Source: Fermentimonas sp. (GTDB lineage: Bacteria; Bacteroidota; Bacteroidia; Bacteroidales; Dysgonomonadaceae). From it: 64,000 nt of DNA. The DNA lies in assembly GCA_015478775.1 (NCBI GenBank), contig JADMKP010000010.1, forward strand, positions 48,493-112,492, in the 5' to 3' direction. Of the stretch, positions 24,496 through 32,794 are shown piece after piece. Made by a program: the position numbers and the translations under genes. The notes below the pieces were generated by a model. The model saw nothing but the letters and a program-made list of their open reading frames with translations. It had not been told where the DNA came from and ran no database searches. Each line of letters starts with the position of its first letter. Within the stretch, counting starts at the first letter, position 1.

Positions 24496-24496
24496 C

Positions 24497-24562
24497 CTGC
24501 ACCAAATTTGACGAAGAACCCACATAGACCGAAATCACTGGCACATATCAAACCGTTTTATC
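24497..24562. repeat. ISL3-type end fused to a second IS21-type end
   Basis: Bases 24497-24521 (CTGCACCAAATTTG then ACGAAGAACCC) look like an ISL3 right inverted repeat. From 24521 the sequence CACATAGACCGAAATC, ACTGGCACATATC, AAACCG repeats the outer part of the IS21-type end at 13,720-13,766, in the same orientation. The ISL3 end thus cut an IS21-type end. The two IS21-type ends flank everything from 13.77 to 24.5 kb. Confidence 0.65.
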
Positions 24563-24707
24563 CAACAATGTTCATTTTTGTTTTTATTTAATTATTACTC
24601 ATTCAATATATTAATTCCTTCAAAATAAAAATGTGAATTATATATCAAAACACAAAGATACAATAGACAGTAAGCGAAAATAACGTGTACGATTTAAATA
24701 CTATAGC

Positions 24708-24917
24708 CTAAAGTGTCTCGATTATTGCTTTTTCAAATATAACACTGCTAAATTCTTCTTCATGTCCAACTAATTTAATGCGGGTATATGAACGACCCAC
24801 ATTCACACTTTCTATCTCATAAATAGTCTCGAGATTCAAAATTTTGCGTGGGTCTGAATATCTGCCATTCCAAAACTTTACCTGTTCATCGCTTATTCCG
24901 ACATAACGAACTTTCAC
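24708..24917 (-). CDS. Small protein next to IS66, function unknown
   Basis: The reverse strand encodes 69 residues from a GTG at 24917: 'VKVRYVGISDEQVKFWNGRYSDPRKIL...YEIESVNVGRSYTRIKLVGHEEEFSSVIFE'. The mixed beta pattern looks like an SH3-like barrel. The frame stays open upstream ('NKTGLKEGVK') up to the IS66 end at 24,945, so the original start may have been removed by the insertion. No known family was recognised. Codon pattern and length suggest a real gene or a near-complete remnant. Confidence 0.5.
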   Translation of the reverse strand: MKVRYVGISDEQVKFWNGRYSDPRKILNLETIYEIESVNVGRSYTRIKLVGHEEEFSSVIFEKAIIETL

Positions 24918-25017
24918 ACCTTCTTTTAATCCTGTCTTATTCTTGTAAGCACCCGATAAAGTCCCCGTTTTAGTTTACATTTTAAGTTTTGATCTTTGCC
25001 GGCAAACATAATTAAAT

Positions 25018-25392
25018 ATGACGCCAATAAGCAAAGAAGAATTTATGGTTATATTAAAACGCCAGCAAGAAAGCGGTTTAAGTGTCAAAGATTTTTGTGA
25101 AAATCAATCTTACACGGCTTCCAGTTTTTATTACTGGAAAAGTAAGTTTGGGCTGACTCGTCCATATAACAATCATGCACATGAAACTGCAGTTTATAAA
25201 CTGGCTCCCATCAGTTTTAATCTACCTGAAAATAAGCCTACACTTAAAACTGTTCCATCAGTTAATATTAAAGGAGAAATAAAAATAAAGCTACCCGGTG
25301 GTATCCAGGTAAGTTTTATTGGTAGCACACAAACTGAAGCCGCTATTAAATTACTTGCTCAAATATGCTCTGCACATGTTTTGTCTAAATGA
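25018..25392 (+). CDS. tnpA: IS66 accessory protein TnpA
   Basis: The 124-residue protein has an N-terminal helix-turn-helix ('MVILKRQQESGLSVKDFCENQSYTASSFYYWKSKFG'). A beta segment 'IKIKLPGGIQVSFIG' typical of IS66 TnpA lies near 88-102. It probably binds the element's ends. Its stop (TGA, 25390-25392) lies inside the first codons of tnpB, in a different frame. Confidence 0.85.
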   Translation: MTPISKEEFMVILKRQQESGLSVKDFCENQSYTASSFYYWKSKFGLTRPYNNHAHETAVYKLAPISFNLPENKPTLKTVPSVNIKGEIKIKLPGGIQVSFIGSTQTEAAIKLLAQICSAHVLSK

Positions 25393-25735
25393 TACAATGC
25401 GCTATTTTCTCTGTCCAGGAAAAACTGACATGCGCAAAGGAATGAATTCTCTGTGTGGAGTTGTACAGAACCAAATGGGATATGATGTTAGAATGGGTGA
25501 TTGTTTTATTTTTATAAACAGAACACGCACTACAATGAAAATACTTCATGCAGAAGACGGAGGTTTAGTTTTGTATATGAAAAGGCTCGAAGAGGGTACC
25601 TTTCGTTTGCCTGCTTACGATAAAGACAGCCGGTCTTACCCTATGAACTGGTCCAGTTTAGTAATGATGGTTGAAGGTATACAGGATGATCCAAACACTA
25701 GGCTGAAGCGATTAAAAGCGTTTAGAAACCACTAA
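25376..25735 (+). CDS. tnpB: IS66 accessory protein TnpB
   Basis: The 119-residue protein contains the full TnpB (Orf2, PF05717) pattern: 'YFLCPGKTDMRKGMNSLCGVV', 'GDCFIFINRTRTTMKILHAEDGG', 'LYMKRLEEGTFRLP'. The ATG at 25376 overlaps the tnpA stop, as usual in IS66. An ATG at 25397 is an alternative. The gene looks intact. Confidence 0.88.
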   Translation: MFCLNDTMRYFLCPGKTDMRKGMNSLCGVVQNQMGYDVRMGDCFIFINRTRTTMKILHAEDGGLVLYMKRLEEGTFRLPAYDKDSRSYPMNWSSLVMMVEGIQDDPNTRLKRLKAFRNH

Positions 25736-25829
25736 TAAGAAACTTAAATAAAAGTGTAAAATATTGTTCTGAAAGCTTGTCTGGTTCACGGTTTTTTAGT
25801 ATTTTTATAGCTCAATACAAACCCAAACA

Positions 25830-27403
25830 ATGGACCAATCGCAAGCATTAGAACTCTTAATAAAATCGCAATCGGAACAAATCCGTCAGCTAACTGAGGC
25901 TAATGCTAAACAGGCAGAACAGATGTCTGATCTGCAACAAAAGATTGATAAGCTACTATCACAAATAGCTTGGTTTACCCGTCAGTTTTATGGACGTAAA
26001 AGTGAAAAGCTATCCAGACTTGATCCCAATCAGCTCAATCTGTTTGAAACATTAGAAGATGAAAAGAAACATCTTGAGGAAATAGAGGCAGAGCGTATTG
26101 AGGCAGAAAAGCAGATTGAAGAAAGTACATCTTCCAGAAAAAAGACCCCGTTCCAACAGAAAGCTACTTGAAGGACTTCCCGTTATAGAAGTAGTTATTG
26201 AGCCGGAAGATGTTGATAAAGACAAATACAAACGCATAGGAGAAGAACGTACCCGTACACTGGAGTTTGAACCGGGTAAATTATATGTAAAAGAGATCGT
26301 ACGTCCTAAAATATGGATTAAAAGACAATCTCACGCCTGCAACCAAAGAAGCACCTGCTGTGCTTATAGCACCGCTTCCTCTGTTGCCCATCTACAAAGG
26401 GCTTGCCGGAGCCAGCCTCCTTTCGGAAATTATGCTTGGAAAGTATGAATATCACCTGCCTTTTTACCGTCAGGTAAAACAGTTTCATCACTTGGGAGTA
26501 AAGATACCATCAAACACCCTTAGTGGATGGTTTAAACCCACATGTGAGTTGCTAACTCCATTATACAAGATCCTGAAGGAGGAAGTTTTAAACACGGACT
26601 ACATACAGGTTGATGAAACCACCTTACCTGTTATAAATAAGGAAAGCCACTATGCAAAGAAGGAATACCTGTGGATGGTAAGATCTGTCATGAAGAAACT
26701 GGTCTTTTTCCATTATGATGATGGTTCGAGATCGGGAGATACAGCCTACTCTTTATTAAAATCGTATGATGGTTACCTTCAAAGTGATGGTTATGGAGCA
26801 TATAATGTTTTTAAAGAAAACGATCAGGTTTGTCTTGTTGCCTGTATGGCACATATACGACGTCGCTATGAAATAGCATTGGACGAGAACAAATCACTGG
26901 CAGAGTATGCATTAAAGCAGATACAGCAACTTTACCAAATAGAAAGAATGGCAGATGAACAGAATCTGTCGTATGAGCAGCGCTACAAAAAAAGAAATGA
27001 GCTTGCACGCCCCATAATGCTGTCTTTTGAAAAGTGGATGGAGAAGACATATCCTACTGTACTACCAAAAAACCGCATGGGTGAAGCTATAAGTTACTCC
27101 TACTCTTTATGGCCACGAATGAAGAGTTATTTAAAAGACGGCAGATTAAAAATAGATAATAATCTGGCAGAAAATGCCCTCAGGCCGATTGCTTTGTCAA
27201 GGAAAAACTTCATGTTTTGTGGTAACCACGAAGCTGCTCAAAATACAGCCGTGATATGCTCATTGCTTGCATCATGCAAAGAATTAGGAGTAAACCCTAG
27301 AGAGTGGTTGAAAGACATAATAGAGAAAATGCCATACTACCAGAAGCTGGGAAATGAAAATAACTTAAGAGCCCTTTTGCCAAACAACTGGAAACAACAG
27401 TAA
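25830..27403 (+). pseudogene. tnpC: IS66 transposase TnpC, broken by two +1 frameshifts
   Basis: Three frames together encode one TnpC. The coiled-coil start (25830-26150) runs through 'QIAWFTRQFYGRKSEKLSRLDPNQLNLFE'. A middle part follows with 'GLPVIEVVIEPEDVD' and 'YVKEIVRPK'. The DDE core (from about 26,330) has 'YIQVDETTLPVI', 'LQSDGYGAYNVF' and 'IDNNLAENALRPIALSRKNFMFCGN'. The shifts are an extra A in the six-A run near 26,140 and an extra A in the four-A run near 26,307. Removing one A at each site restores a protein of about 523 residues. Confidence 0.85.
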
Positions 27404-27537
27404 TCTAATAAAACTCTAATAATAGTCTAAAGAAACTCTAATAATGCTCTAATAATTATTTGAATCTTTAATTGCCGAAAAGCAACTAGGAGAAAATCAA
27501 GGGGTATTTGCTCGGGTGCTTACAAATATATCTTGTT

Positions 27538-28266
27538 TTAATTATAATAAACATCATCACTCCCAAGCATCTCTCTAATACTTTCAATATGTGAAGTTAT
27601 TATATCATTATTATCTCCATTCATCACAGCTTCTTTTAATTCAATTGATATTTGATCTCGTATTGTGTGGCTGATATAATTCTCTAATGATAAAATCTCA
27701 TTCATTATAAAAGGAAGTTGTGAAACTTTTGCTACAGTTGTCCCTATAGGTATGTAATCAACCCTTTTAAGTACACAGTCACCATCAAAAATTATTACTG
27801 AATGATAGGGTATATTTCCTAAATGCTTAAACCTGTTCTTTAATGCTATAATGTGGTTGTAATTTTGCTTTACAGGGTTATAGAATCGATATTTTTCATT
27901 ACCATAGGCTAAAACTTGAGTCCATTTATAGTTATTGCCGCTTCCAAATATCCATCCTTTATAATCCTTTACTTCAAACACTATTACAGTAGTATCTACT
28001 AATACTACCAAATCTATTTGTGTGTAATCGCCGTTTGTTTTTCTTAAATATATATCATGAAATATAGCATCAGCCGGGATGCCCAGTTTAAGAAGCTCTA
28101 AGACAAGTTTTCGTTCAGATTTAGTGCCTCTGTGTAATTTAGTGACAGTCTTTAATAATTTTCTTTCTCGAGTTTTCTTAATGGCTTTAATAATAAGTAT
28201 TAAAGTCATTACACCGATAAATGAAAATAAAATAAACATTATGAGAGCTAGATCCTTTTCTTCCAT
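27538..28266 (-). CDS. NERD-domain (nuclease-related) membrane-anchored protein
   Basis: The 242-residue protein has one N-terminal membrane helix (about 6-27). A NERD domain follows (PF08378): 'GTKSERKLVLELLKLGIPADAIFHDIYL', 'YTQIDLVVLVDTTVIVFEVKDYKGWIFG'. The Asp and the Glu-x-Lys of 'QIDLVV...FEVKDY' form a restriction-endonuclease-like active site. Such proteins are scattered through mobile and defence regions and their substrates are unknown. The stop lies 15 nt from the IS66 right end, so the IS landed just behind the gene. Confidence 0.85.
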   Translation of the reverse strand: MEEKDLALIMFILFSFIGVMTLILIIKAIKKTRERKLLKTVTKLHRGTKSERKLVLELLKLGIPADAIFHDIYLRKTNGDYTQIDLVVLVDTTVIVFEVKDYKGWIFGSGNNYKWTQVLAYGNEKYRFYNPVKQNYNHIIALKNRFKHLGNIPYHSVIIFDGDCVLKRVDYIPIGTTVAKVSQLPFIMNEILSLENYISHTIRDQISIELKEAVMNGDNNDIITSHIESIREMLGSDDVYYN

Positions 28267-28403
28267 AGCAGTTGTAAAAATAACTTTTATTTTTTACTGC
28301 TCGGTTTATTTGAGGGCTAATATACATTCTTTCTTAACTTACGTTTACTAGTTCGGAAAGGGTAATAGGTTTTTAGGTTTAAGCATTTAGTCAAAAAACC
28401 TTC

Positions 28404-28831
28404 TTAATTTATGGTATATGATGCTGACTGACTGGTTCGAGTTGCTTTTAATGCAAAGGGTTCTTCATTTCTGGAAACATGAATTTCTATAGTGGGAACA
28501 CCACCAATAATGTCTCCTATTTCTACTTGACATTTAAAACCCTGTTCTACTGGACCAAAAGTTTGACTCCATCCTCTAATCTGTTTACCTCTATTAGAGT
28601 ACATCCCAGTTGGTGTTGTGGCAGTCCAGTTGCTAAAACGACCATAGGAGCCTCGGCCTGTTATTACTTATTTAACATAGTATACGTTTTCGTCATCTAA
28701 AACAATATTATCCACTTCTTCGGATTTATTACATGCAGAAATTAATAATACCGATAAAACGCTTAATATTAATATTGTACTTTTTAAACACGTAGTTCTA
28801 ATAAATGTAATTTCTCTTTTCGTGATTTCAT
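28404..28831 (-). pseudogene. Lipoprotein gene with in-frame stop and start-side frameshift
   Basis: One reverse frame reads a lipoprotein signal ('TILILSVLSVLLISACNKSEE'). It continues to 'LDDENVYYVK', hits TAA at 28668-28670, and goes on in the same frame with 'VITGRGSYGRFSNWTATT'. It ends 'FGPVEQGFKCQVEIGDIIGG', 'HVSRNEEPFALKATRTS' at 28404. The only nearby ATG (28829-28831) is out of frame with the signal. The two halves clearly belong together, giving about 140 residues. The family was not identified. Confidence 0.7.
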
Positions 28832-29319
28832 CTTTTATTGAAGTTTAAAGATATATTTATATTTATTAGATTTGTAAACATACTTTTAAAGGTTATAATT
28901 TCCAAATAAATTGTTGTTGATCATTGTTTTCACTTGACTTTATATTTGTTCTCTTTTTTGTATTTAAAAAGAATGAGTTTTTGGCAATCGAACAAGCTGG
29001 CACTAAGCACCAAGATGGCACTAAGTTGAGACTAAGTCATCAACAAATATATTAATCCGCTTCTCGAATCCAATATTTTGGAAAGGACAGTTCCCGATAA
29101 ATTCCCTACCTTTCACTACACTTTCCCTACCAATCCCTACATATTGGCGACAATCACTACCAATTCATACATATTGGCGACAAACCATACCAATACCATA
29201 CATATTCGCGAAAAATTAACCGTTATTTTTTTACCCCTCCCATAATGCTGAACTTCGCTCTCGGATTAGGAAAATGGCCATTCGACGTCCGATGTTTAAC
29301 ATTTTAAAAATTATTTATT
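28832..29319. other. Long intergenic region with short repeats
   Basis: No gene is seen in 488 nt. TGGCACTAAG occurs twice near 29,010-29,035. Three copies of a 30-31 bp tandem unit follow at 29127-29218 (separate entry). The DUF6266 gene starts at 29,320 behind an AT-rich leader. Confidence 0.5.
29127..29218. repeat. Three tandem copies of a 30-31 bp unit
   Basis: The units start at 29127, 29157 and 29188. Each reads about TACCAATnCnTACATATT followed by GGCGACAA. The third copy is diverged (CGCGAAAA). There is no spacer between units. They lie about 100-190 nt upstream of the DUF6266 gene and may be a binding array or a phage attachment remnant. Confidence 0.7.
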
Positions 29320-29958
29320 ATGGGTATTATTAAAAAAGGAATTCTTGGTGGATTCAGTGGTAAAGTAGGTAACGTGGTTGGCGCAAGCTGGAAGGGTATT
29401 GACTACATAAGAAGTCTTCCTTCAACTGTGCGCAACCCCAGAACAGCAGGTCAGGTGAGACAGAGAACTAAGTTTTCTATAGTTCAGGGTTTTTTAACTA
29501 GCATGACTCCTTTCATCAGGATTGGGTTTAAAAACTATGCCGGCAAGCAGTCTGCAATGAATGCGGCTTTGTCTTACAACGTGCAGTATGGTGTTAAAGG
29601 TGAAGGTGCCGATATCGATTTGGATTATCCAAACATATTGGTTTCGAGAGGAAGTTTGTTTTCTACAACCGATACAACTCTAGATGGCGAGTTTGGTGGA
29701 ATTTCATTTGGTTGGGAAACAGACCTTTCGGGAAATGCAACTGATGAAGATTCTGTGTTATTGTTGATGTTTAACCCTGCAAAAGGGGAGTCGATGTATA
29801 TTGACAATGCGGTTACGAGATCACAAGGCGAATCATATATTTCAGTTCCTGCTTTATGGGAGGGCGATACAATTGAGTGTTATATTTCTTTTGTTTCTGA
29901 GGATGGAAAAGAGTTATCTAACAGCAAATACATGGGTAATATTGAGATTACCGAATGA
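29320..29958 (+). CDS. DUF6266 family protein
   Basis: The 212-residue protein begins with the family hallmark 'MGIIKKGILGGFSGKVGNVVG' followed by 'GIDYIRSLPSTVRNPRTAGQ' and 'RTKFSIVQGFL'. Two beta-rich halves follow ('ISFGWETDLSGNATDEDSV', 'YISVPALWEGDTIECYISFVSEDG'). DUF6266 proteins occur in phage-like and mobile regions of Bacteroidota. The N-terminal Gly-rich basic segment resembles a virion or DNA-binding part, but the role is unknown. A truncated relative lies at 12,853. It is the first of three genes that look like a phage lysis block. Confidence 0.85.
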   Translation: MGIIKKGILGGFSGKVGNVVGASWKGIDYIRSLPSTVRNPRTAGQVRQRTKFSIVQGFLTSMTPFIRIGFKNYAGKQSAMNAALSYNVQYGVKGEGADIDLDYPNILVSRGSLFSTTDTTLDGEFGGISFGWETDLSGNATDEDSVLLLMFNPAKGESMYIDNAVTRSQGESYISVPALWEGDTIECYISFVSEDGKELSNSKYMGNIEITE

Positions 29959-30038
29959 TTTTTGTGATTTGATATTTCTTAATTGATTGAATTCCCTGAA
30001 CCGCTTCCTGAAAGGGGGGCGGTTCTTTTTAAATTGAT

Positions 30039-30521
30039 ATGATGATGGAATTGCTGAATATAAATTTTGAGTTGCTTGCCACTATAAGCTCCGTTGCAGG
30101 TGGTGGTGCATTGGGTGGATTGATAACGTATGTTTTTAATCGTAAAGAAAACAAGCGTATAAAGAAGAGTGAAGCGGTGCAATCAGAGGCTGCTGCAAAG
30201 CGTGAGGATGCATCGGCAGCTAGCGAGATGATGGGATTGTTGGAAAGAACCGTTGCCCACATGGAAAGGATGAATTCGTATAATGAAACTAACTCTGAAA
30301 GCCTTTTGAAGATGGTGAGCGAGAAGGATCTGCTGAATGACAGGTTGATAAAGGATCTTGAACTCCTGCAACTGCATAGAATTGAAGATCACCGCCGTAT
30401 TACCGGGTTGGAAAAGAAAGTTGAGAGAGAACTGGAGAGACGCAAAGAGAGTGATTTTCATTTCTGCTCTATCACCGCTTGTGATTTGAGAGAGCCACCG
30501 CTTGGGATGCTGAAGAGGTAG
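30039..30521 (+). CDS. Membrane-anchored coiled-coil protein, phage-like
   Basis: The 160-residue protein (ATG at 30039; two further in-frame Met codons follow directly) has one membrane helix with a Gly-rich face (about 13-33, 'SSVAGGGALGGLITYVF'). A positively charged stop follows ('NRKENKRIKK'), then a long coiled coil to about 140. Its C-terminus contains two Cys ('HFCSITACDLREPPLG'). Proteins of this build lie between structural and lysis genes in Bacteroidota prophages, and a holin or spanin partner is possible. It starts 80 nt after the DUF6266 gene. Confidence 0.7.
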   Translation: MMMELLNINFELLATISSVAGGGALGGLITYVFNRKENKRIKKSEAVQSEAAAKREDASAASEMMGLLERTVAHMERMNSYNETNSESLLKMVSEKDLLNDRLIKDLELLQLHRIEDHRRITGLEKKVERELERRKESDFHFCSITACDLREPPLGMLKR

Positions 30522-30562
30522 TTTATGATTGATGGTTTGATTGATTAATAGTATTATGGTTA

Positions 30563-30767
30563 GTTTTTCTTTTTCGGCAATTGATTTTAATATTGTTTCG
30601 AAGACCTCAGATAATTCTTTGGGGTACCCAACCGTAGAGATTATGTAAAGAAATATAAACTGTTTGAGCGCAGCGAGTTATTTATATTTCAAATAATCTA
30701 TACGCTGGTGGGTCAAAGAATTATCGCAGTCGAGAAATAATATTAAAATCATAGAAAAAGAAAAACG
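30563..30767. repeat. Imperfect palindrome of about 205 bp
   Basis: The left half holds GTTTTTCTTTTTC, ATTTTAATATT, GATAATTCTTTG, AGATTAT and AAATATAAA in that order. The right half holds the reverse complements of these blocks in mirror order. The centre is GAGCGCAGCGAG near 30,670. The transcript would fold into one long hairpin with internal loops. It fills the gap between the coiled-coil gene and the endolysin gene. Confidence 0.75.
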
Positions 30768-30831
30768 TAACGAAAGAATAGAGTTGTTTTTCAAACGTAA
30801 GTCAAGAATCAACTATAAAAACATAAAGAAG

Positions 30832-31944
30832 ATGAAAACATATAAGTTCTTCAATGAAATAAACAACACCCTCTTCAAAGGAACCCTCACCAACAAACAA
30901 AAGGAGGGAATAAATTACAAACTAAAAGCATTTGATAAACATGATATTACTGATGACAGATGGCGAGCTTATATGCTGGCAACCTCGTTCCACGAAACAG
31001 CAAGAACAATGCAACCTATTGAAGAAATCGGCAAAGGAGCCGGCAAGCCTTACGGACAAAAGCGTAAATATAGTGGCGCAGTATACATTGAACCCAACAA
31101 GCTATTTTTTGGTCGTGGTGATGTTCAACTAACGTGGTTTGAGAATTATGAAAAGATGGAAAAGTTGCTTAATATACCGCTCTTAAATGAACCCGAGCTG
31201 GCCTTGAATCCGTTTGTGTCTGCAAGAATTATGATTGAAGGAATGACCCGTGGCAGGTCGAATAGGGGAGACTTCACTGGTGTTTCTCTAGAGAATTATT
31301 TTAATGCCAATAGAGAAGATCCGTTTAATGCCAGAAGGATAATTAATGGTTTAGACTGCGCAAAACTGATTGAAGGATATTACAGAAAGTTTTTGAGTGC
31401 ACTGAGAAATAGTGGTTTGATATTGGTTTTGATAGTTGCCAACTCTTTATTGATACTTGGAGGTTGTAAGCCAAAACAATTGATGAATGAGCAACATGTA
31501 AGAAAGCAGGGGAGTATCGCGCTTTATGAATATAGAGATAGCCTACAAATAAAAGAATGGCAAATGTCTGTTCTCAAGACTCATTTAAATAGGTTTATAG
31601 AGGATAGCTTTAATTTTGAGAGCAAGACGTGGCAGAAGGAGATATACTACGATACAGGCGCTGAGATTGATTCGGTGAGCGGCAAACACCCAGTATTAAG
31701 TGAGATAGTTACAACAAATATAATTACACTTGAGAAATCGTTCAAAGATCATGAAGCTCTTGTAAAAGTAGATTCATTAGAGAAAATAAATGCATCTTCA
31801 TTAAATAGTAATATCAGTTTAAAAGTTGATAAGGTGATAGAAGAAAACAAAAGTGTTGAAACAAAACCCCTTCATAAAATAAGCTTTAAATATATTTTAA
31901 TTGTGCTGGGTGCTATCTTATTTATAATATTTTTCTCTAGATAA
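30832..31944 (+). CDS. GH19-like endolysin fused to a membrane/spanin-like tail
   Basis: From the ATG at 30832 ('MKTYKFFNEINN') the protein has 370 residues; a TTG 48 nt upstream is less likely. Residues 1-200 form a chitinase/GH19-type lysozyme domain with the catalytic Glu in 'TSFHETARTM' and the substrate motif 'FFGRGDVQLTWFENYEKM'. A hydrophobic helix with a lipobox-like 'LILGGC' follows at about 205-225, then 130 helical, charged residues, and a C-terminal membrane helix ('FKYILIVLGAILFIIFF'). Standard endolysins lack this tail; it resembles an Rz/Rz1 pair joined to the enzyme. It completes the phage-like block. Confidence 0.8.
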   Translation: MKTYKFFNEINNTLFKGTLTNKQKEGINYKLKAFDKHDITDDRWRAYMLATSFHETARTMQPIEEIGKGAGKPYGQKRKYSGAVYIEPNKLFFGRGDVQLTWFENYEKMEKLLNIPLLNEPELALNPFVSARIMIEGMTRGRSNRGDFTGVSLENYFNANREDPFNARRIINGLDCAKLIEGYYRKFLSALRNSGLILVLIVANSLLILGGCKPKQLMNEQHVRKQGSIALYEYRDSLQIKEWQMSVLKTHLNRFIEDSFNFESKTWQKEIYYDTGAEIDSVSGKHPVLSEIVTTNIITLEKSFKDHEALVKVDSLEKINASSLNSNISLKVDKVIEENKSVETKPLHKISFKYILIVLGAILFIIFFSR

Positions 31945-32229
31945 TTAATATATACATTCTTTGAAGTATCATTAACCCATAAGAGAATAGCATCTTCGGT
32001 ACGTTGCACCAGAGATTGAATAATTCTAAATTAAGGGAAGTTAGGGGAAATTAGAGGGAAATTTCTCCTAATTGTTTACAAGCCAACCAACTCTTTAATC
32101 CTGTCGGATTATCATCCATACTTTGAGGAGATGGGAACCCCGGGTAGACAAAACCGATATTCTTTTAAACTTCTGGCTGTTTAGTCTGTCCTAATAATAG
32201 AATTTACGAACCTGTTTAAAAAATTAGTT
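31945..32229. other. Intergenic region without recognised features
   Basis: The 285 nt hold purine-rich runs (repeated AAATTAG/GGGAAA near 32,030-32,060). No hairpin with a T-run and no consensus promoter were noticed. Confidence 0.4.
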
Positions 32230-32649
32230 ATGAAAAGGAAGATGATATATTTGATGATAGCTGTGATTTTTATGATGGGTATTAATGTGGAAGCGCAAGC
32301 TCAGCGTAGCCAACCGAATAAGAAATACTGGAAACAGGTAGAAAAAGCGTAGAAAGAGAGAGCCAAATATATTAGAAAACAGAATAAAGAGCAAAATAAG
32401 TACATCCGCAAAATTCATAAACATGGTCCACCAGCATGGGCCAAAGCGCACGGTTACAATAATAGCCACTACGTTTACTTCTCAGACTACCATACATTTT
32501 ATGATCCTTATCGCGGTGGGTATCTCTACCTTGATGGAGGCAACTGGAGCTTCTCGGCACAAATACCCTCCGTTATGGTAAACGTAAACCTCGATAATGC
32601 CAAAGTAAGAATTTTAAACAGAATGCCTGTAACCTACCATAAGACTTAG
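32230..32649 (+). pseudogene. Exported protein gene with amber stop, cut by an IS21-type remnant
   Basis: From the ATG at 32230 the frame encodes a Sec signal ('MIYLMIAVIFMMGINVEAQA') and 'QRSQPNKKYWKQVEKA'. It meets TAG at 32350-32352 and continues in the same frame with 'KERAKYIRKQNKEQ', 'HKHGPPAWAKAHGYN' and 'YRGGYLYLDGGNWSFSAQIP'. It ends at a TAG near 32,649, where IS-derived DNA begins. The two halves read as one secreted protein of about 138 residues. The natural C-terminus is probably lost. The family is unknown. Confidence 0.7.
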
Positions 32650-32794
32650 CCTCCCATTCACGCTCCATAAGTTTAAGCAGATACTCGATTCTGTCTTTTG
32701 CAGCCTCGAGGGCAAGTTCTTTGTAATCACGCCTGAAGACAGGCAGTCTGAGAGCCTTGCTATATTCTGTTATTTGATTGTTTATATTGTCCAT
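32650..32794 (-). pseudogene. istB: IS21 helper ATPase IstB, N-terminal fragment
   Basis: The reverse strand encodes 'MDNINNQITEYSKALRLPVF', 'LALEAAKDRIEYLLKLMERE', the usual IstB N-terminal helix. It ends at about 32,650 at the junction with the broken exported-protein gene. Walker A and the remaining 200 residues are missing. It overlaps the istA end by 35 nt, the normal IS21 arrangement. Confidence 0.8.

Larger units (their letters stand above)
24945..27523 (+). mobile_element. IS66-family insertion sequence, probably inactive
   Basis: The inverted ends are GTAAGCACCCGATAAAG at 24945 and its match on the opposite strand ending at 27523 (GTAAGCACCCGAGC). Both have the GTAA terminus of IS66. 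The three expected genes are present in order: tnpA, tnpB, tnpC. The 8-bp flanks (TTATTCTT on the left, AAATATAT on the right) do not match, so no target duplication is visible; one end may have been rearranged. tnpC carries two frameshifts. Confidence 0.88.

Noticed and set aside
26130..26320. Programmed frameshifting in IS66 tnpC
   Set aside because: IS66 tnpC is normally one frame, and two separate +1 insertions in A-runs fit mutation or sequencing error better.
28668..28670. TAA as a recoded or readthrough codon
   Set aside because: The same gene also has a frame break before the signal peptide, so decay is simpler.
29127..29218. Possible CRISPR array
   Set aside because: Units are head-to-tail without spacers, only three, and no cas gene is near.
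32350..32352. TAG as pyrrolysine or suppressor codon
   Set aside because: No pyl genes are seen, the gene is also cut at its 3' end, and neighbouring genes use TAG as a normal stop.
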